Of a DNA stretch of 64,000 nucleotides, positions 45,790 through 54,523 are shown in pieces. Origin of the DNA: an uncultured Mollicutes bacterium (lineage in GTDB: Bacteria > Bacillota_I > Bacilli_A > UBA3375); contig UWSE01000001.1 of assembly GCA_900551955.1 (NCBI GenBank), positions 1 to 64,000 of the forward strand. Reading direction: 5' to 3'. Each line of letters begins with the position of its first letter. The first letter of the stretch is position 1. The translations under genes were made by a program, and so were the position numbers. Under the pieces are notes generated by a model, which saw only the letters and a list, made by a program, of their open reading frames with translations, did no database searches and was not told the origin of the DNA.

Positions 45790-46857
45790 TTATTTTTTAA
45801 TTAGTTTTTTAAAAAACTTAGTAAAATAAGCATATTTTCCTGATAACAAATAGAATTTTTCGATAATAATTATTGAAAATAAGATTAAAATGATAAAGAT
45901 TAAAAACTTAACTGGGGTTGGTACAAAAGAAATTAAAATTGAGCCAATTGCATAAAAGCCCATGATAATATAAATAGTCAATACTGCTTGTTTAGCACTA
46001 TACCCCTTTTTCATCAAACGGTGATGAAAGTGAAGAGCATCAGCTTTAAATACACTATCACCATTGACTTTACGACGAATAAATGCTAGTGCTGTATCAA
46101 ACAATGGTAAGAAAGCAATTAACCCTATTACTAATAACATTGTAAAAGTAACACTCTTATATTGACTTATAGATAAGGCAGATACATAAAAACCAATTAG
46201 CATACTTCCACCATCACCTAAAAAGATTTTAGCTGGATTAAAGTTAAAGATTAAGAATCCTATTAAAACACCAATTAGGATCATCGTTATACCTAAACTA
46301 GAAAAGTCATAACGAATACAACTTACCATCATGATAGTAAAGATTGAGATAATTCCACTACCAGTACATAGTCCATCTAATCCATCAATGAGATTAAATG
46401 CATTAATTAAAACTACAAACCACACTGCATTAAACATTACTCCCCAAAATGGAGAGAAGTTAATTATAATTGATCCAATTTGGATTGATTCAATCCCACC
46501 TAAAGCATATGAAATATAGATCGAAATTAAGATTTGCATAAATAATTTTACGATCGCTTTCATATCGATAATATCATCAATTGTTCCTAATATAACAATC
46601 ATTAATGAAGCTAGGAACAATTGATGGGTTAAACGATTATCAACACTACTTGGATTTAAAAAAAATAGAATATTAGCACCTAAAAAGACACTAATCCCCC
46701 CCAATAATGCTGTTGGTTTAGTATGTTGTTTACGCCCCTTAGGTACATCAACGATATTTAATTTTAAGGCAATTACGCGAATAATTGGCACAATTATTAG
46801 CATAATTAAGATTCCTAATATTAGTAACGGTAATTCACTAATGATTTTATTTACCAT
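45790..46857 (-). CDS. tagO: Undecaprenyl-phosphate N-acetylglucosamine-1-phosphate transferase (TagO/WecA-like)
   Basis: Starts wall teichoic acid or another surface glycopolymer by moving GlcNAc-1-P to undecaprenyl phosphate. 355 residues, about eleven spans. Catalytic motifs: DDIIDMKA near 95, NAFNLIDGLDGL near 152, FLGDGGS near 215 and HFHHRLMKKGYS near 277. HHR distinguishes TagO/WecA from MraY. Overlaps the start of ddl by 11 bases. With the flippase at 53061 it hints at a surface polysaccharide. Confidence 0.94.
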   Translation of the reverse strand: MVNKIISELPLLILGILIMLIIVPIIRVIALKLNIVDVPKGRKQHTKPTALLGGISVFLGANILFFLNPSSVDNRLTHQLFLASLMIVILGTIDDIIDMKAIVKLFMQILISIYISYALGGIESIQIGSIIINFSPFWGVMFNAVWFVVLINAFNLIDGLDGLCTGSGIISIFTIMMVSCIRYDFSSLGITMILIGVLIGFLIFNFNPAKIFLGDGGSMLIGFYVSALSISQYKSVTFTMLLVIGLIAFLPLFDTALAFIRRKVNGDSVFKADALHFHHRLMKKGYSAKQAVLTIYIIMGFYAIGSILISFVPTPVKFLIFIILILFSIIIIEKFYLLSGKYAYFTKFFKKLIKK

Positions 46858-48004
46858 TTTTGCTTCCTTTAATTGCTAAAACATTAGTATCGATACTAAA
46901 TGTTTTTTGTTTTTTGGCAAAGAATATGTTTATTGCTTCTTCAATTAAACTATTTAATAATTCAGTATAGCTAACACCTTTAGGTTCCCATAAATAGAAT
47001 GCTAAAGAACCTGGGATATTATTAACTTCATTTAAATAAACAGTATCATTAACTAACATAAAGTCTATACGAATAATTCCTTGCACGTTTAGTGCTAGGA
47101 ATGCTTCTTTAGAAATACTTTCTAATTTTTGTTTAACACTGTCTGTAATATCAGCTTGAATTTGACGGGCTAAAGAAGCCATTCCACTACTTTTATCACC
47201 TTTAGCATTTTGTAAATATTTATCTTCATAACTTAGAATTTCATCATTTTTTCTTACTTCTTCAATGCAAGATAATTCAAAGTTATTGTAGTTTCCTTTT
47301 AATGAAATATTTAACTCTCTAAAGTCAGTTAAATATTCTTCAATAACTACTTTTTGATCATATGTAAAACTACTATCTAATTTGGCTTCTAACATACTTT
47401 CATCTTCAATGACTTCAATCCCAACACTACTTCCTAAACTAGCAGGTTTGACAATCACTGGATAACCCATCTCTTGTGTAATACGGTTATTAATAGCATC
47501 ATAACTTTCATTGTCATATGCCCAAATATATTTAGTTTGACTAATGTTATGGGCCTTTAAAATATCTTTCATCACTGCTTTGTCTTGACCAATTGCCCCA
47601 CTTAAAACATTAGGACCAACAACTGGCACATCAAACATATTAACAAATCCAGATAATGTTCCATCTTCTACATTAGTACCATGCACAATTAAAAATAAAA
47701 TATCTATACTAGCGACAATATTTTTCTTAAACACATTACCTTTAGAACGTTTAACAATAACTTGATTGTCCCCTTTTTCAAGATAAACTTCATAAGCATC
47801 ACTAGTTGCTTTGTTTAAATCTTTAAAAGTATCAATATTTAAAAATGATTCATCACTATAAAATTTATTATCTTTACTAATATAAATTGGTAATACATCA
47901 TATTGATTACGATCAATATGTTCCATAGCTTGTAATGCACTAATAATACTTATTTCATGCTCAACACTTTTCCCTCCAAACAAAACACCTATTTTTTGAC
48001 GCAT
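46847..48004 (-). CDS. ddl: D-alanine--D-alanine ligase
   Basis: An ATP-grasp ligase making D-Ala-D-Ala. 385 residues. FGGKSVEHEISIISA (9-23) is the first substrate motif; LVHGTNVEDGTLSG near 110, MGYPVIVKPASLGSSVGI near 180 and NEVNNIPGSL near 335 follow. Directly follows murF, whose product uses the dipeptide. The family's usual HG-x-GEDG reads HGTNVEDG here, a minor variant. Confidence 0.96.
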   Translation of the reverse strand: MRQKIGVLFGGKSVEHEISIISALQAMEHIDRNQYDVLPIYISKDNKFYSDESFLNIDTFKDLNKATSDAYEVYLEKGDNQVIVKRSKGNVFKKNIVASIDILFLIVHGTNVEDGTLSGFVNMFDVPVVGPNVLSGAIGQDKAVMKDILKAHNISQTKYIWAYDNESYDAINNRITQEMGYPVIVKPASLGSSVGIEVIEDESMLEAKLDSSFTYDQKVVIEEYLTDFRELNISLKGNYNNFELSCIEEVRKNDEILSYEDKYLQNAKGDKSSGMASLARQIQADITDSVKQKLESISKEAFLALNVQGIIRIDFMLVNDTVYLNEVNNIPGSLAFYLWEPKGVSYTELLNSLIEEAINIFFAKKQKTFSIDTNVLAIKGSKNGK

Positions 48005-48016
48005 AATTCCTCCTAA

Positions 48017-49654
48017 TTAATTATTAAATTTATCCGGTAAATCATTAGCAACTAGTATGACTTTATCTTCATCAATACTAATCGCATTATGATAAGCTTC
48101 TAAGAAATTATCATATTTCTTAACTCGTTTCAAATCAAAATCCGTTTGTTTAATTCCATCAATAATATCTTGATAATTATAATCACCAACAATCATTACT
48201 TGATCAACATATTTAGTTAAATACATCCCTAAATCATGGTGAATTTTTTTACTAATGTTTCCTAAATCAATTAATCCTGGGGTAATTAAGATTCTTTTTT
48301 TATCTTGATATTGACCTAAGATATAAATTGACTCTTTAATTCCTACTTCATTAGCATTAAATGCATCATCAATCATAATTGTTTTATTGTTAACACGTTT
48401 TAATTCTAAACGATTCTTAACTGGTGCTAGACGCTTGATCACACTAATAATATCATCAATACTATATCCTAAATGATCTGCTAATAAGATAGCAGCCATG
48501 ATATTTTCAACATTATGGCGCCCTAGCAATTTAGTGCTACAACTATATGTTTGTTTATGTAACTTAAACTTGAATTCCATACACTGTTCTTGATATTTGA
48601 TATCAAATCCATAAATATCACAACTATCATCTTGTAATGAATATGTTAAAACTTTCACATCATTTTTGATTTGATAGTTTCTAATATATTCATTATCATA
48701 GTTAATAATTCCCAATCCATTGGTTGGTAAACCTTCGATTAATTCCATCTTCGTTTTTGTAACGTTTTCAATACTTTTAAACGTTTCTAAGTGTTGGTGA
48801 CCAACACTTGTAACAATTCCATATTTTGGTTTAACTAAATTGACCAACTCTCTAATCTCACCTGGCTTGTATGCTCCCATTTCAGCCACAAAATATCGAT
48901 AAAGATTACTTAACTCTTTATCAATTGTCATTGTAAGGCCCATTGGTGTGTTATAACTAGCTGGACTAATTAAAGTCGGTTGTTTTTTAGCTAAAATACT
49001 ACCAACAATATTTTTTGTACTAGTTTTTCCAAAACTACCTGTAATTCCAATAATTTCTAAATTAGGAATTTTAGCTAATTTATTTTTTGCCAATTTTTTA
49101 TAGTGGTTGCGAACCATCATTTCAATTGGCGCATTAATTGTATTAGCTAAAATTACTAAAATAAAAATTAAATAAACAACTAGCACAAATGTTATATATA
49201 AGTATAAATAGAAATTTAATGATAAAAAGTCAAATCCATAATTGTATAAAGCAAAAATTACACTACCAAAAATTAATATAACTAATAATGATAAGGTAAT
49301 TAATAAACGTTTAACACGACTAGTAATTTTTAATTTAAGTTTTTGATCATAACGTTTAGCGTTAAGATTATAAAAACGTAAATTATAATAGCCAAAGAAA
49401 AACATAATAAATAAACTTAAAGCTACATAACTTGGTTTAAATAACAAAATAATTGGAGCAATTAATAAACATAATTCATTAATCCCATAACTATATTTGT
49501 AGTTTTCTTTCATGTATGTAAACATGCGTTTAGCACTATAAGCACCTTGTTGAAAAACTAACAATGCTTTGTTAGTTTTAAAATAAAGATATAACACATT
49601 TAGGACTAAAACCATAGATACAATTACCATGGCTAAGATTATTTCTATTATCAT
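48017..49654 (-). CDS. murF: MurF-like ligase with N-terminal membrane domain
   Basis: Adds D-Ala-D-Ala to UDP-MurNAc-tripeptide. The Mur ligase core begins near residue 198; P-loop ITGSFGKTSTK (204-214), metal/substrate region with SVGHQHLETF near 290, and the late motif MIDDAFNANEVGIKESI near 435. About 190 residues come before it, with five hydrophobic spans (2-24, 60-73, 76-90, 115-137, 146-170), absent from standard cytosolic MurF. This should tie the enzyme to the membrane near MraY. No SD: ATG lies 12 bases after an extended -10. Confidence 0.88.
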   Translation of the reverse strand: MIIEIILAMVIVSMVLVLNVLYLYFKTNKALLVFQQGAYSAKRMFTYMKENYKYSYGINELCLLIAPIILLFKPSYVALSLFIMFFFGYYNLRFYNLNAKRYDQKLKLKITSRVKRLLITLSLLVILIFGSVIFALYNYGFDFLSLNFYLYLYITFVLVVYLIFILVILANTINAPIEMMVRNHYKKLAKNKLAKIPNLEIIGITGSFGKTSTKNIVGSILAKKQPTLISPASYNTPMGLTMTIDKELSNLYRYFVAEMGAYKPGEIRELVNLVKPKYGIVTSVGHQHLETFKSIENVTKTKMELIEGLPTNGLGIINYDNEYIRNYQIKNDVKVLTYSLQDDSCDIYGFDIKYQEQCMEFKFKLHKQTYSCSTKLLGRHNVENIMAAILLADHLGYSIDDIISVIKRLAPVKNRLELKRVNNKTIMIDDAFNANEVGIKESIYILGQYQDKKRILITPGLIDLGNISKKIHHDLGMYLTKYVDQVMIVGDYNYQDIIDGIKQTDFDLKRVKKYDNFLEAYHNAISIDEDKVILVANDLPDKFNN

Positions 49655-49666
49655 AATATCATTATT

Positions 49667-49675
49667 ATTATACCA
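49667..49675 (-). promoter_or_regulatory. Extended -10 promoter of murF operon
   Basis: TGG-TATAAT on the minus strand. With initiation at the usual distance the 5' leader would be about five bases, too short for an SD. No -35; the upstream T tract is the tRNA-Leu terminator. Confidence 0.65.
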
Positions 49676-49686
49676 TAAAATAAGTA

Positions 49687-49716
49687 ATAAAAAATGAGTA
49701 GATTTTTCTACTCATC
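49687..49716 (-). terminator. Terminator after tRNA-Leu
   Basis: On the minus strand ATGAGTAGA and TCTACTCAT enclose AAAA, followed by a T run. It lies just before the murF promoter. Confidence 0.88.
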
Positions 49717-49730
49717 TCCTTTATTTTTAA

Positions 49731-49815
49731 TGGTATCGCAGGTGGGACTTGAACCCACACGGTTAAAAACCATGAGATTTTGAGTCTCACGTGTCTGCCA
49801 TTCCACCACTGCGAC
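49731..49815 (-). tRNA. tRNA-Leu (anticodon CAA)
   Basis: An 85-base class II tRNA with a long variable arm and encoded CCA (49731-49733). Acceptor arms GTCGCAG/CTGCGAT pair with one G-U; the anticodon stem TGAGA/TCTCA encloses CTCAAAA, giving CAA, which reads UUG. The T loop is TTCAAGT. Confidence 0.96.
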
Positions 49816-49827
49816 ATTTTCATACTT

Positions 49828-49856
49828 ATTATAGCATTATAGTATGAAAATATCAA
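49828..49856 (-). promoter_or_regulatory. Promoter of tRNA-Leu
   Basis: On the minus strand TGC-TATAAT (49828-49836) with TTGATA (49851-49856) 17 bases upstream. It is the closest match to a full sigma-70 promoter in the window. The -35 lies next to the end of the UPF0145 gene. Confidence 0.75.
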
Positions 49857-49857
49857 T

Positions 49858-50181
49858 TTATTGTTCTACTACTACCGCTGTACCAGTTAAATAAAACTCT
49901 GCAGCACCACCTGCGATAGCTGTCGTATTAACTTTAATTCCAACAATCCCATTAGCTCCCATTTGTTGAGCCATATTCATCATTTTTTGCATTGCTGTTT
50001 GGGTAGTTGACTCAATCAACTCTTCATAAGCGTTTAATGTCCCACCTACCATATTTTTAAATCCAGCACCCATATCTTTAAATCCATTACGTGCTTGGAC
50101 AGATCCACCATAAACAAACCCAACATAACGCACTTTACTATTATCTATTCCTGGAATAGTTTCTGTTGTTGATAAAAACAT
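49858..50181 (-). CDS. UPF0145 / YbjQ-family protein
   Basis: A 107-residue protein of the YbjQ family: STTETIPG at the start, GFVYGGSVQARNGF near 23, and MAQQMGANGIVGIKVNTTAI near 75. Forms pentamers in known structures and is sometimes called a heavy-metal-binding protein, but the function is unproven. ATG 50181 follows AGGAGG; the frame extends to 50214 without support. Own promoter. Confidence 0.9.
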   Translation of the reverse strand: MFLSTTETIPGIDNSKVRYVGFVYGGSVQARNGFKDMGAGFKNMVGGTLNAYEELIESTTQTAMQKMMNMAQQMGANGIVGIKVNTTAIAGGAAEFYLTGTAVVVEQ

Positions 50182-50202
50182 CTTGCCTCCTAATATGGTT
50201 TT

Positions 50203-50211
50203 ATTATAACA
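50203..50211 (-). promoter_or_regulatory. Extended -10 promoter of UPF0145 gene
   Basis: TGT-TATAAT on the minus strand, 21 bases before the ATG. Divergent from the rarA promoter, the two hexamers being about 33 bases apart. Confidence 0.65.
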
Positions 50212-50238
50212 CAATTTTATATTAGCTTAATAGTAAAA

Positions 50239-50247
50239 TGTTATAAT
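50239..50247 (+). promoter_or_regulatory. Extended -10 promoter of rarA (leaderless start)
   Basis: TGT-TATAAT followed by AAAGGT and the rarA ATG at 50254. Same arrangement as tmcAL and the VanY gene. No -35. Confidence 0.7.
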
Positions 50248-50253
50248 AAAGGT

Positions 50254-51417
50254 ATGTTTAAAGACTTTATCGGACAAAGCTTTTTAGTCGATAAAAATAC
50301 AGGTATTTTAACTAAAATGATTACAACTAAAAAGTATTATTCTTTTATTTTATATGCACCGGTCGGATGGGGGAAAACAACTTTAGCCCATCTTTTTCTT
50401 GATGAAATTGATGCTAAATATTTAAGTGTTAATGCTTGTAATACAAGCTTAAAAGAATTAAAAGATATTCTAAATAATGTTCGTCAATATCCTGATTATT
50501 GGTTAATTATTGATGAAATTCATCGTCTTGATAAACAACAGCAAAACTTGTTGTTGCCTTATCTAGACATGAATTTAAAAATCATTGGTACCACTAGTGA
50601 AAATCCTAATCGAACTTTAAATCAAGCTTTACGTAGTCGAATTGTCACATTTAAATTTAAACCGCTAACTAATGAAGAATACTTAGCTGGCATCAATCAT
50701 TATTTTTCTAATACTTCTTATCAAGTTTGGGATGATCAATTAATTAAGATGTTAGGAAAAATTACAAATCATGACATTCGTAGTAGTTATAATATGATTA
50801 ACATGATTTGTGATAATTATAGTCATGATGAAATTAATATTGAATTGTTAAACAACTTATTTGATCAACAATTCAATATCAACTATTCTGATAGTTATCA
50901 TTATGATCTAATTAGTTGTTTACAAAAATCAATTAGAGCTAGTGATGTTAATGCCAGCATCTTTTATCTAGGATGTTTAATCAAAGCAGATGATCTAGAT
51001 GCAATTATTCGTCGTCTAGGAATAATCGCTTATGAAGATGTTGGACTTGCAAATAGTAATTTATGTGCCAAAACAATTAATGCTCTAGATTATGCCCAAT
51101 CAATTGGTCTACCTGAAGCGCGCATAATCTTGGCTAATATTGTTATTGAATTAGCTATTTCACCTAAATCACGTAGTGCTTATAGTGCCATTAATAATGT
51201 CCTAAGCACAATTGATGATAAAGATTTTAGTTTACCAGAACAACTAACTAATCAATTTAAATATGATATGGAAGCTAGTTATACTCATAACAATCTACCT
51301 AAAAACATACAACATTTAAAATTTTATCAACCAAACACTAATTCACGATACGAACAAGCATTAGCTGATCGTTATCAAGAATTAGTAAAAATGCACGAAG
51401 ATGATTATGAATCATAA
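50254..51417 (+). CDS. rarA: Replication-associated recombination protein A (RarA/MgsA)
   Basis: An AAA+ ATPase acting at stalled forks. 387 residues. Walker A APVGWGKTT (35-43), Walker B LIIDEIHRLDKQQQN (near 88), sensor 1 IIGTTSENP near 113, arginine finger region LRSRIVTF. The C-terminal tetramerisation part (AYEDVGLANSN, PEARIILANIVIELA) matches RarA. The Walker A has W where PGTGKT is usual. Leaderless; overlaps mnmL by 17 bases. Confidence 0.93.
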   Translation: MFKDFIGQSFLVDKNTGILTKMITTKKYYSFILYAPVGWGKTTLAHLFLDEIDAKYLSVNACNTSLKELKDILNNVRQYPDYWLIIDEIHRLDKQQQNLLLPYLDMNLKIIGTTSENPNRTLNQALRSRIVTFKFKPLTNEEYLAGINHYFSNTSYQVWDDQLIKMLGKITNHDIRSSYNMINMICDNYSHDEINIELLNNLFDQQFNINYSDSYHYDLISCLQKSIRASDVNASIFYLGCLIKADDLDAIIRRLGIIAYEDVGLANSNLCAKTINALDYAQSIGLPEARIILANIVIELAISPKSRSAYSAINNVLSTIDDKDFSLPEQLTNQFKYDMEASYTHNNLPKNIQHLKFYQPNTNSRYEQALADRYQELVKMHEDDYES

Positions 51418-52516
51418 TTTAGTAGAATTTAATCAAGAAATTAAAGATTATCTTGATCAACATCTATATGAAGATATAAGTTTTTGGGTAGATTATAGTC
51501 AATTAGACAACTTTAAACCGTTAGGATTTAAGGTTGTTAATAAATCTGGTAAAAGTTTTGAGATTAAGCGTAATGGTCTAAACCCTTATGCTTTTTCTGA
51601 TAATAATAAACGTTATCAAACCTTGGAATATTATTATCAACATACATTTAATACCCGCATCGCTAAAGTAGCAATTAATGCTGGTTTTACTTGCCCTAAT
51701 ATTGATGGAGCAAAAAGCTTCAACGGTTGTAGTTTTTGCTCGATTAAAGGAAGTGGAGATTTTGCAGGAAACCCAATTGAAAGTCTAAAACAACAATGGG
51801 ATAATGGTTATCAACGCGGAATTAAGAAATGGTCTAGAGCTAAATTTATTGCCTATTTCCAAGCATTTAGTAATACTTATGCACCACTTGAGGTATTAAA
51901 AGAAAAATATGATTTCTTTATTAATATGGAGGATTGTTTTGGTATAAGTATTGCAACTCGTGCTGATTGTTTAGAGGAAGAAACTGTTGCTTATTTGGCA
52001 GAGTTAAATAAGATTAAACCAATCTGGGTGGAAGTCGGTTTACAAACGATGCATGATCGCACTAGTGAAATAATTAATCGCGCACATACCTTAGAAGAAT
52101 TTGAAGATGGAATAAACCTTTTAAAAAAATACAATATCAATACTATTATTCATATCATCAATGGACTTCCAGGAGAGACATATGATATGATGCTAGATAC
52201 AGCTAAGTATGTTGCTAACCTTAATGTCCATGGCATCAAAATTCATTTACTTCATGTAACTAGTGATACTAGATTAGTTAATCAATTAAACAATGGTTTC
52301 TTAAAATTAATGGATGAAGATGAATACATAAAGTTAGTATGCGAGCAATTAACTTATTTACCACCTAAAATGGTGATTCACCGTTTAACCGGTGATGCAC
52401 CACTTCACCTTTTTATTGGTCCGGTTTGGAGCAAGAAAAAGGTCAATGTCTTAAATAAAATCGATAAGTATTTACAAGAACATAATATGTATCAAGGAAT
52501 GAATTATGAAGATTAA
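51401..52516 (+). CDS. mnmL: Radical SAM protein, TIGR01212/YtqA (MnmL) family
   Basis: A radical SAM enzyme; in Bacillus the YtqA protein is implicated in converting cmnm5(s2)U to nm5(s2)U at tRNA position 34. 371 residues. The cluster ligands are C98, C110 and C113 (CPN-x9-GCSFC), followed by GSGDFAG. About 55 residues precede the usual family start (NPYAFSDNNKRYQTL), an N-terminal extension of unclear role. Overlaps mnmM by 11 bases. The neighbour supports the call, since MnmM acts next. Confidence 0.88.
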   Translation: MIMNHNLVEFNQEIKDYLDQHLYEDISFWVDYSQLDNFKPLGFKVVNKSGKSFEIKRNGLNPYAFSDNNKRYQTLEYYYQHTFNTRIAKVAINAGFTCPNIDGAKSFNGCSFCSIKGSGDFAGNPIESLKQQWDNGYQRGIKKWSRAKFIAYFQAFSNTYAPLEVLKEKYDFFINMEDCFGISIATRADCLEEETVAYLAELNKIKPIWVEVGLQTMHDRTSEIINRAHTLEEFEDGINLLKKYNINTIIHIINGLPGETYDMMLDTAKYVANLNVHGIKIHLLHVTSDTRLVNQLNNGFLKLMDEDEYIKLVCEQLTYLPPKMVIHRLTGDAPLHLFIGPVWSKKKVNVLNKIDKYLQEHNMYQGMNYED

Positions 52517-53045
52517 AAATTTAAATCAAGTGATGCATCACTTTGCACATCAATTTGTCACTGATGATACTTTAATCATTAATGCAACTTGCGGCAATGG
52601 TAATGATACCTACTTTTTAGCAAGTAATTTTGCTAATGATGTTATTGCTATAGATATACAAAAACACGCAATTGACAATACTAAGAAGCGATGTAGCGAA
52701 TTTAACAATATTGAGTATCATCTTTTTGACCATCAAAACATTAACACTATTATTGATAAACCGATAAGTTTTGCTGTCTTTAACTTAGGCTATCTTCCTC
52801 ATAGTGAGTCTAATTTAACAACTATTGCTAATAGTAGTATTAAAGCAATTGTTAGTATTTTAGAAAAACTTATAAGTGGTGGAGGGATTGTGATCAGTAT
52901 TTATACTAATCACGATCACCACCAAGAAGAACAACAACTTCTTCCTTTCTTATCAACGTTAGATAAACACCAGTATTTAGTCATGAACTATAAATTTATC
53001 AACTTAGAAGAGGCACCATATTTAGTAATTATTGAAAAGAAATAA
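52506..53045 (+). CDS. mnmM: tRNA 5-(aminomethyl)-2-thiouridine methyltransferase (MnmM/YtqB)
   Basis: A 179-residue SAM-dependent methyltransferase of the rRNA_methylase family. SAM motif NATCGNGNDTYFLA near 28-41, DIQ acidic end of strand 2, and NLGYLPHS near 94, which is typical of YtqB. Members methylate nm5(s2)U to mnm5(s2)U in tRNA. Its overlap with the radical SAM gene places two consecutive wobble-base steps in one transcript. Confidence 0.9.
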   Translation: MKIKNLNQVMHHFAHQFVTDDTLIINATCGNGNDTYFLASNFANDVIAIDIQKHAIDNTKKRCSEFNNIEYHLFDHQNINTIIDKPISFAVFNLGYLPHSESNLTTIANSSIKAIVSILEKLISGGGIVISIYTNHDHHQEEQQLLPFLSTLDKHQYLVMNYKFINLEEAPYLVIIEKK

Positions 53046-53073
53046 AGTGTTTAGCAGATGCTAAACACTTTTG
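53044..53073. terminator. Bidirectional terminator between mnmM and flippase gene
   Basis: AAAGTGTTTAGC and GCTAAACACTTTT enclose AGAT, with A/T tracts both ways. It ends the rarA and rpsF runs. Confidence 0.87.
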
Positions 53074-54515
53074 CTTTTACGATTAAATTTTAAACTTCCA
53101 ACACTTTGATATAACTTAAATACTAAGTAAGCTAAAATAACTACGATAACAATTTCAAAGATCCAATATTTTAATCCTAAATAATATAATAAGATCACAA
53201 TACTCATTACTAATAAACCTATACTGGCGCATTTAATATTAGTTACTGATAATAAGTTATTAAAAAATAAAATTATACTATTTATAATTGTCGCTACTAC
53301 TACTGCTGTTAACAAATTCGGTATTAAGTTAGCACAAACAACAAAGATCATAAACGCAACAATAAAATTAAATAATGTTTTAATAGCATAACGAGATTGC
53401 ATTTTAATCATTAATAAATTATCTAATACTAATTGGACAGTTATATAAGTTGGAATCATCACTACTAGTTGTTGAGATAAAGATAAAGCATGAGAATACT
53501 CAATAAACTTCGTTGCCATATCTTCAATCCCAAAACTAGTGATATGCATATTTGCTATCCATTGACACAAATATAGTGCCCCAGGAACAATGATGTATGA
53601 GAAAATACAAATTAATAAGAAGATTCCTAACATCATATACATAGAAAATAAAAAGATACTACGATTATCCATCTTCTCATCAATTTTTACAAAGATTACA
53701 TCTTTAAATGGCATAATAATTTGATAAATTATTCCAAAAAAGAATAATGCTTGAGTATATAAACCTAGGTTGATTGGATCTTTAGATAAAAACATTTTAT
53801 CTAAAGAATAAATTAAAATTACTAACCAGTTACCGAACAATAAAAATAATCCTTTTTTAAAGTGGCGATTTGCAGGTAACTGTTCATCAGCAAAGTTACT
53901 AATTTGAGGTCCATATTTTTTCTTAAATACATAATATAGATATCCTAAAAATAAGGTTCTAAACACAGCATCACTTAACATAAACCATATCATTAAATGC
54001 GGTGAACGATTAAAGATTAAAACTGGTATCACCATTATAAAATAATATGATTTGTTAAAGGCATCGATAATTGAAATATTTTTAAAATCTTTTAATGAAA
54101 TAAAGATTGCACGAAAATTATCAATTAAAGTTTGTGGTAACACGGTAATTAATGCTAAATTAATAATAATCGTCAAATGTTGACCTAACTTTAAAATTTG
54201 AAGATAACTTAATAGATTAAAAATTACTAAACTAAAGATACAAATAATCACTTGGCGTTTAGATATAAACGCTAAGTCTTTGGCAACACTTTTAATATTT
54301 AATTTTCCATCATCTTCCCGATAATTAATTAATAACCCATCAGGATAACCAAAAGATAGAATCATAAATTGCATCACAAACGTGATAAATAACGTATATG
54401 TTCCATATTGAGCTTGAGATAAAAATCCCAGCAATAACAATCCACCAAGTCCGCCAAAGACGGAACTTAATAGGTTGGTAAAATAAAACAACTTAATTTG
54501 TTTCGCTTCACCCAT
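53061..54515 (-). CDS. Polysaccharide flippase-like membrane protein (Wzx/MOP superfamily)
   Basis: A 484-residue membrane protein with about twelve to fourteen spans. The N-terminus (LLSSVFGGLGGLLLLGFLSQAQYGTYTLF) has the start typical of Wzx/O-antigen-flippase proteins, with a polar loop near 195-225. Likely flips a lipid-linked saccharide or wall precursor across the membrane. Position after dnaB is unusual for such a gene; it could also be the Lipid II flippase of this organism, but I cannot decide. Confidence 0.78.
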   Translation of the reverse strand: MGEAKQIKLFYFTNLLSSVFGGLGGLLLLGFLSQAQYGTYTLFITFVMQFMILSFGYPDGLLINYREDDGKLNIKSVAKDLAFISKRQVIICIFSLVIFNLLSYLQILKLGQHLTIIINLALITVLPQTLIDNFRAIFISLKDFKNISIIDAFNKSYYFIMVIPVLIFNRSPHLMIWFMLSDAVFRTLFLGYLYYVFKKKYGPQISNFADEQLPANRHFKKGLFLLFGNWLVILIYSLDKMFLSKDPINLGLYTQALFFFGIIYQIIMPFKDVIFVKIDEKMDNRSIFLFSMYMMLGIFLLICIFSYIIVPGALYLCQWIANMHITSFGIEDMATKFIEYSHALSLSQQLVVMIPTYITVQLVLDNLLMIKMQSRYAIKTLFNFIVAFMIFVVCANLIPNLLTAVVVATIINSIILFFNNLLSVTNIKCASIGLLVMSIVILLYYLGLKYWIFEIVIVVILAYLVFKLYQSVGSLKFNRKSKSV

Positions 54516-54523
54516 AACTACTC

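Noticed and set aside
49668..49856. Frame across tRNA-Leu
   Set aside because: It covers a complete tRNA gene and its terminator; the translation is meaningless.
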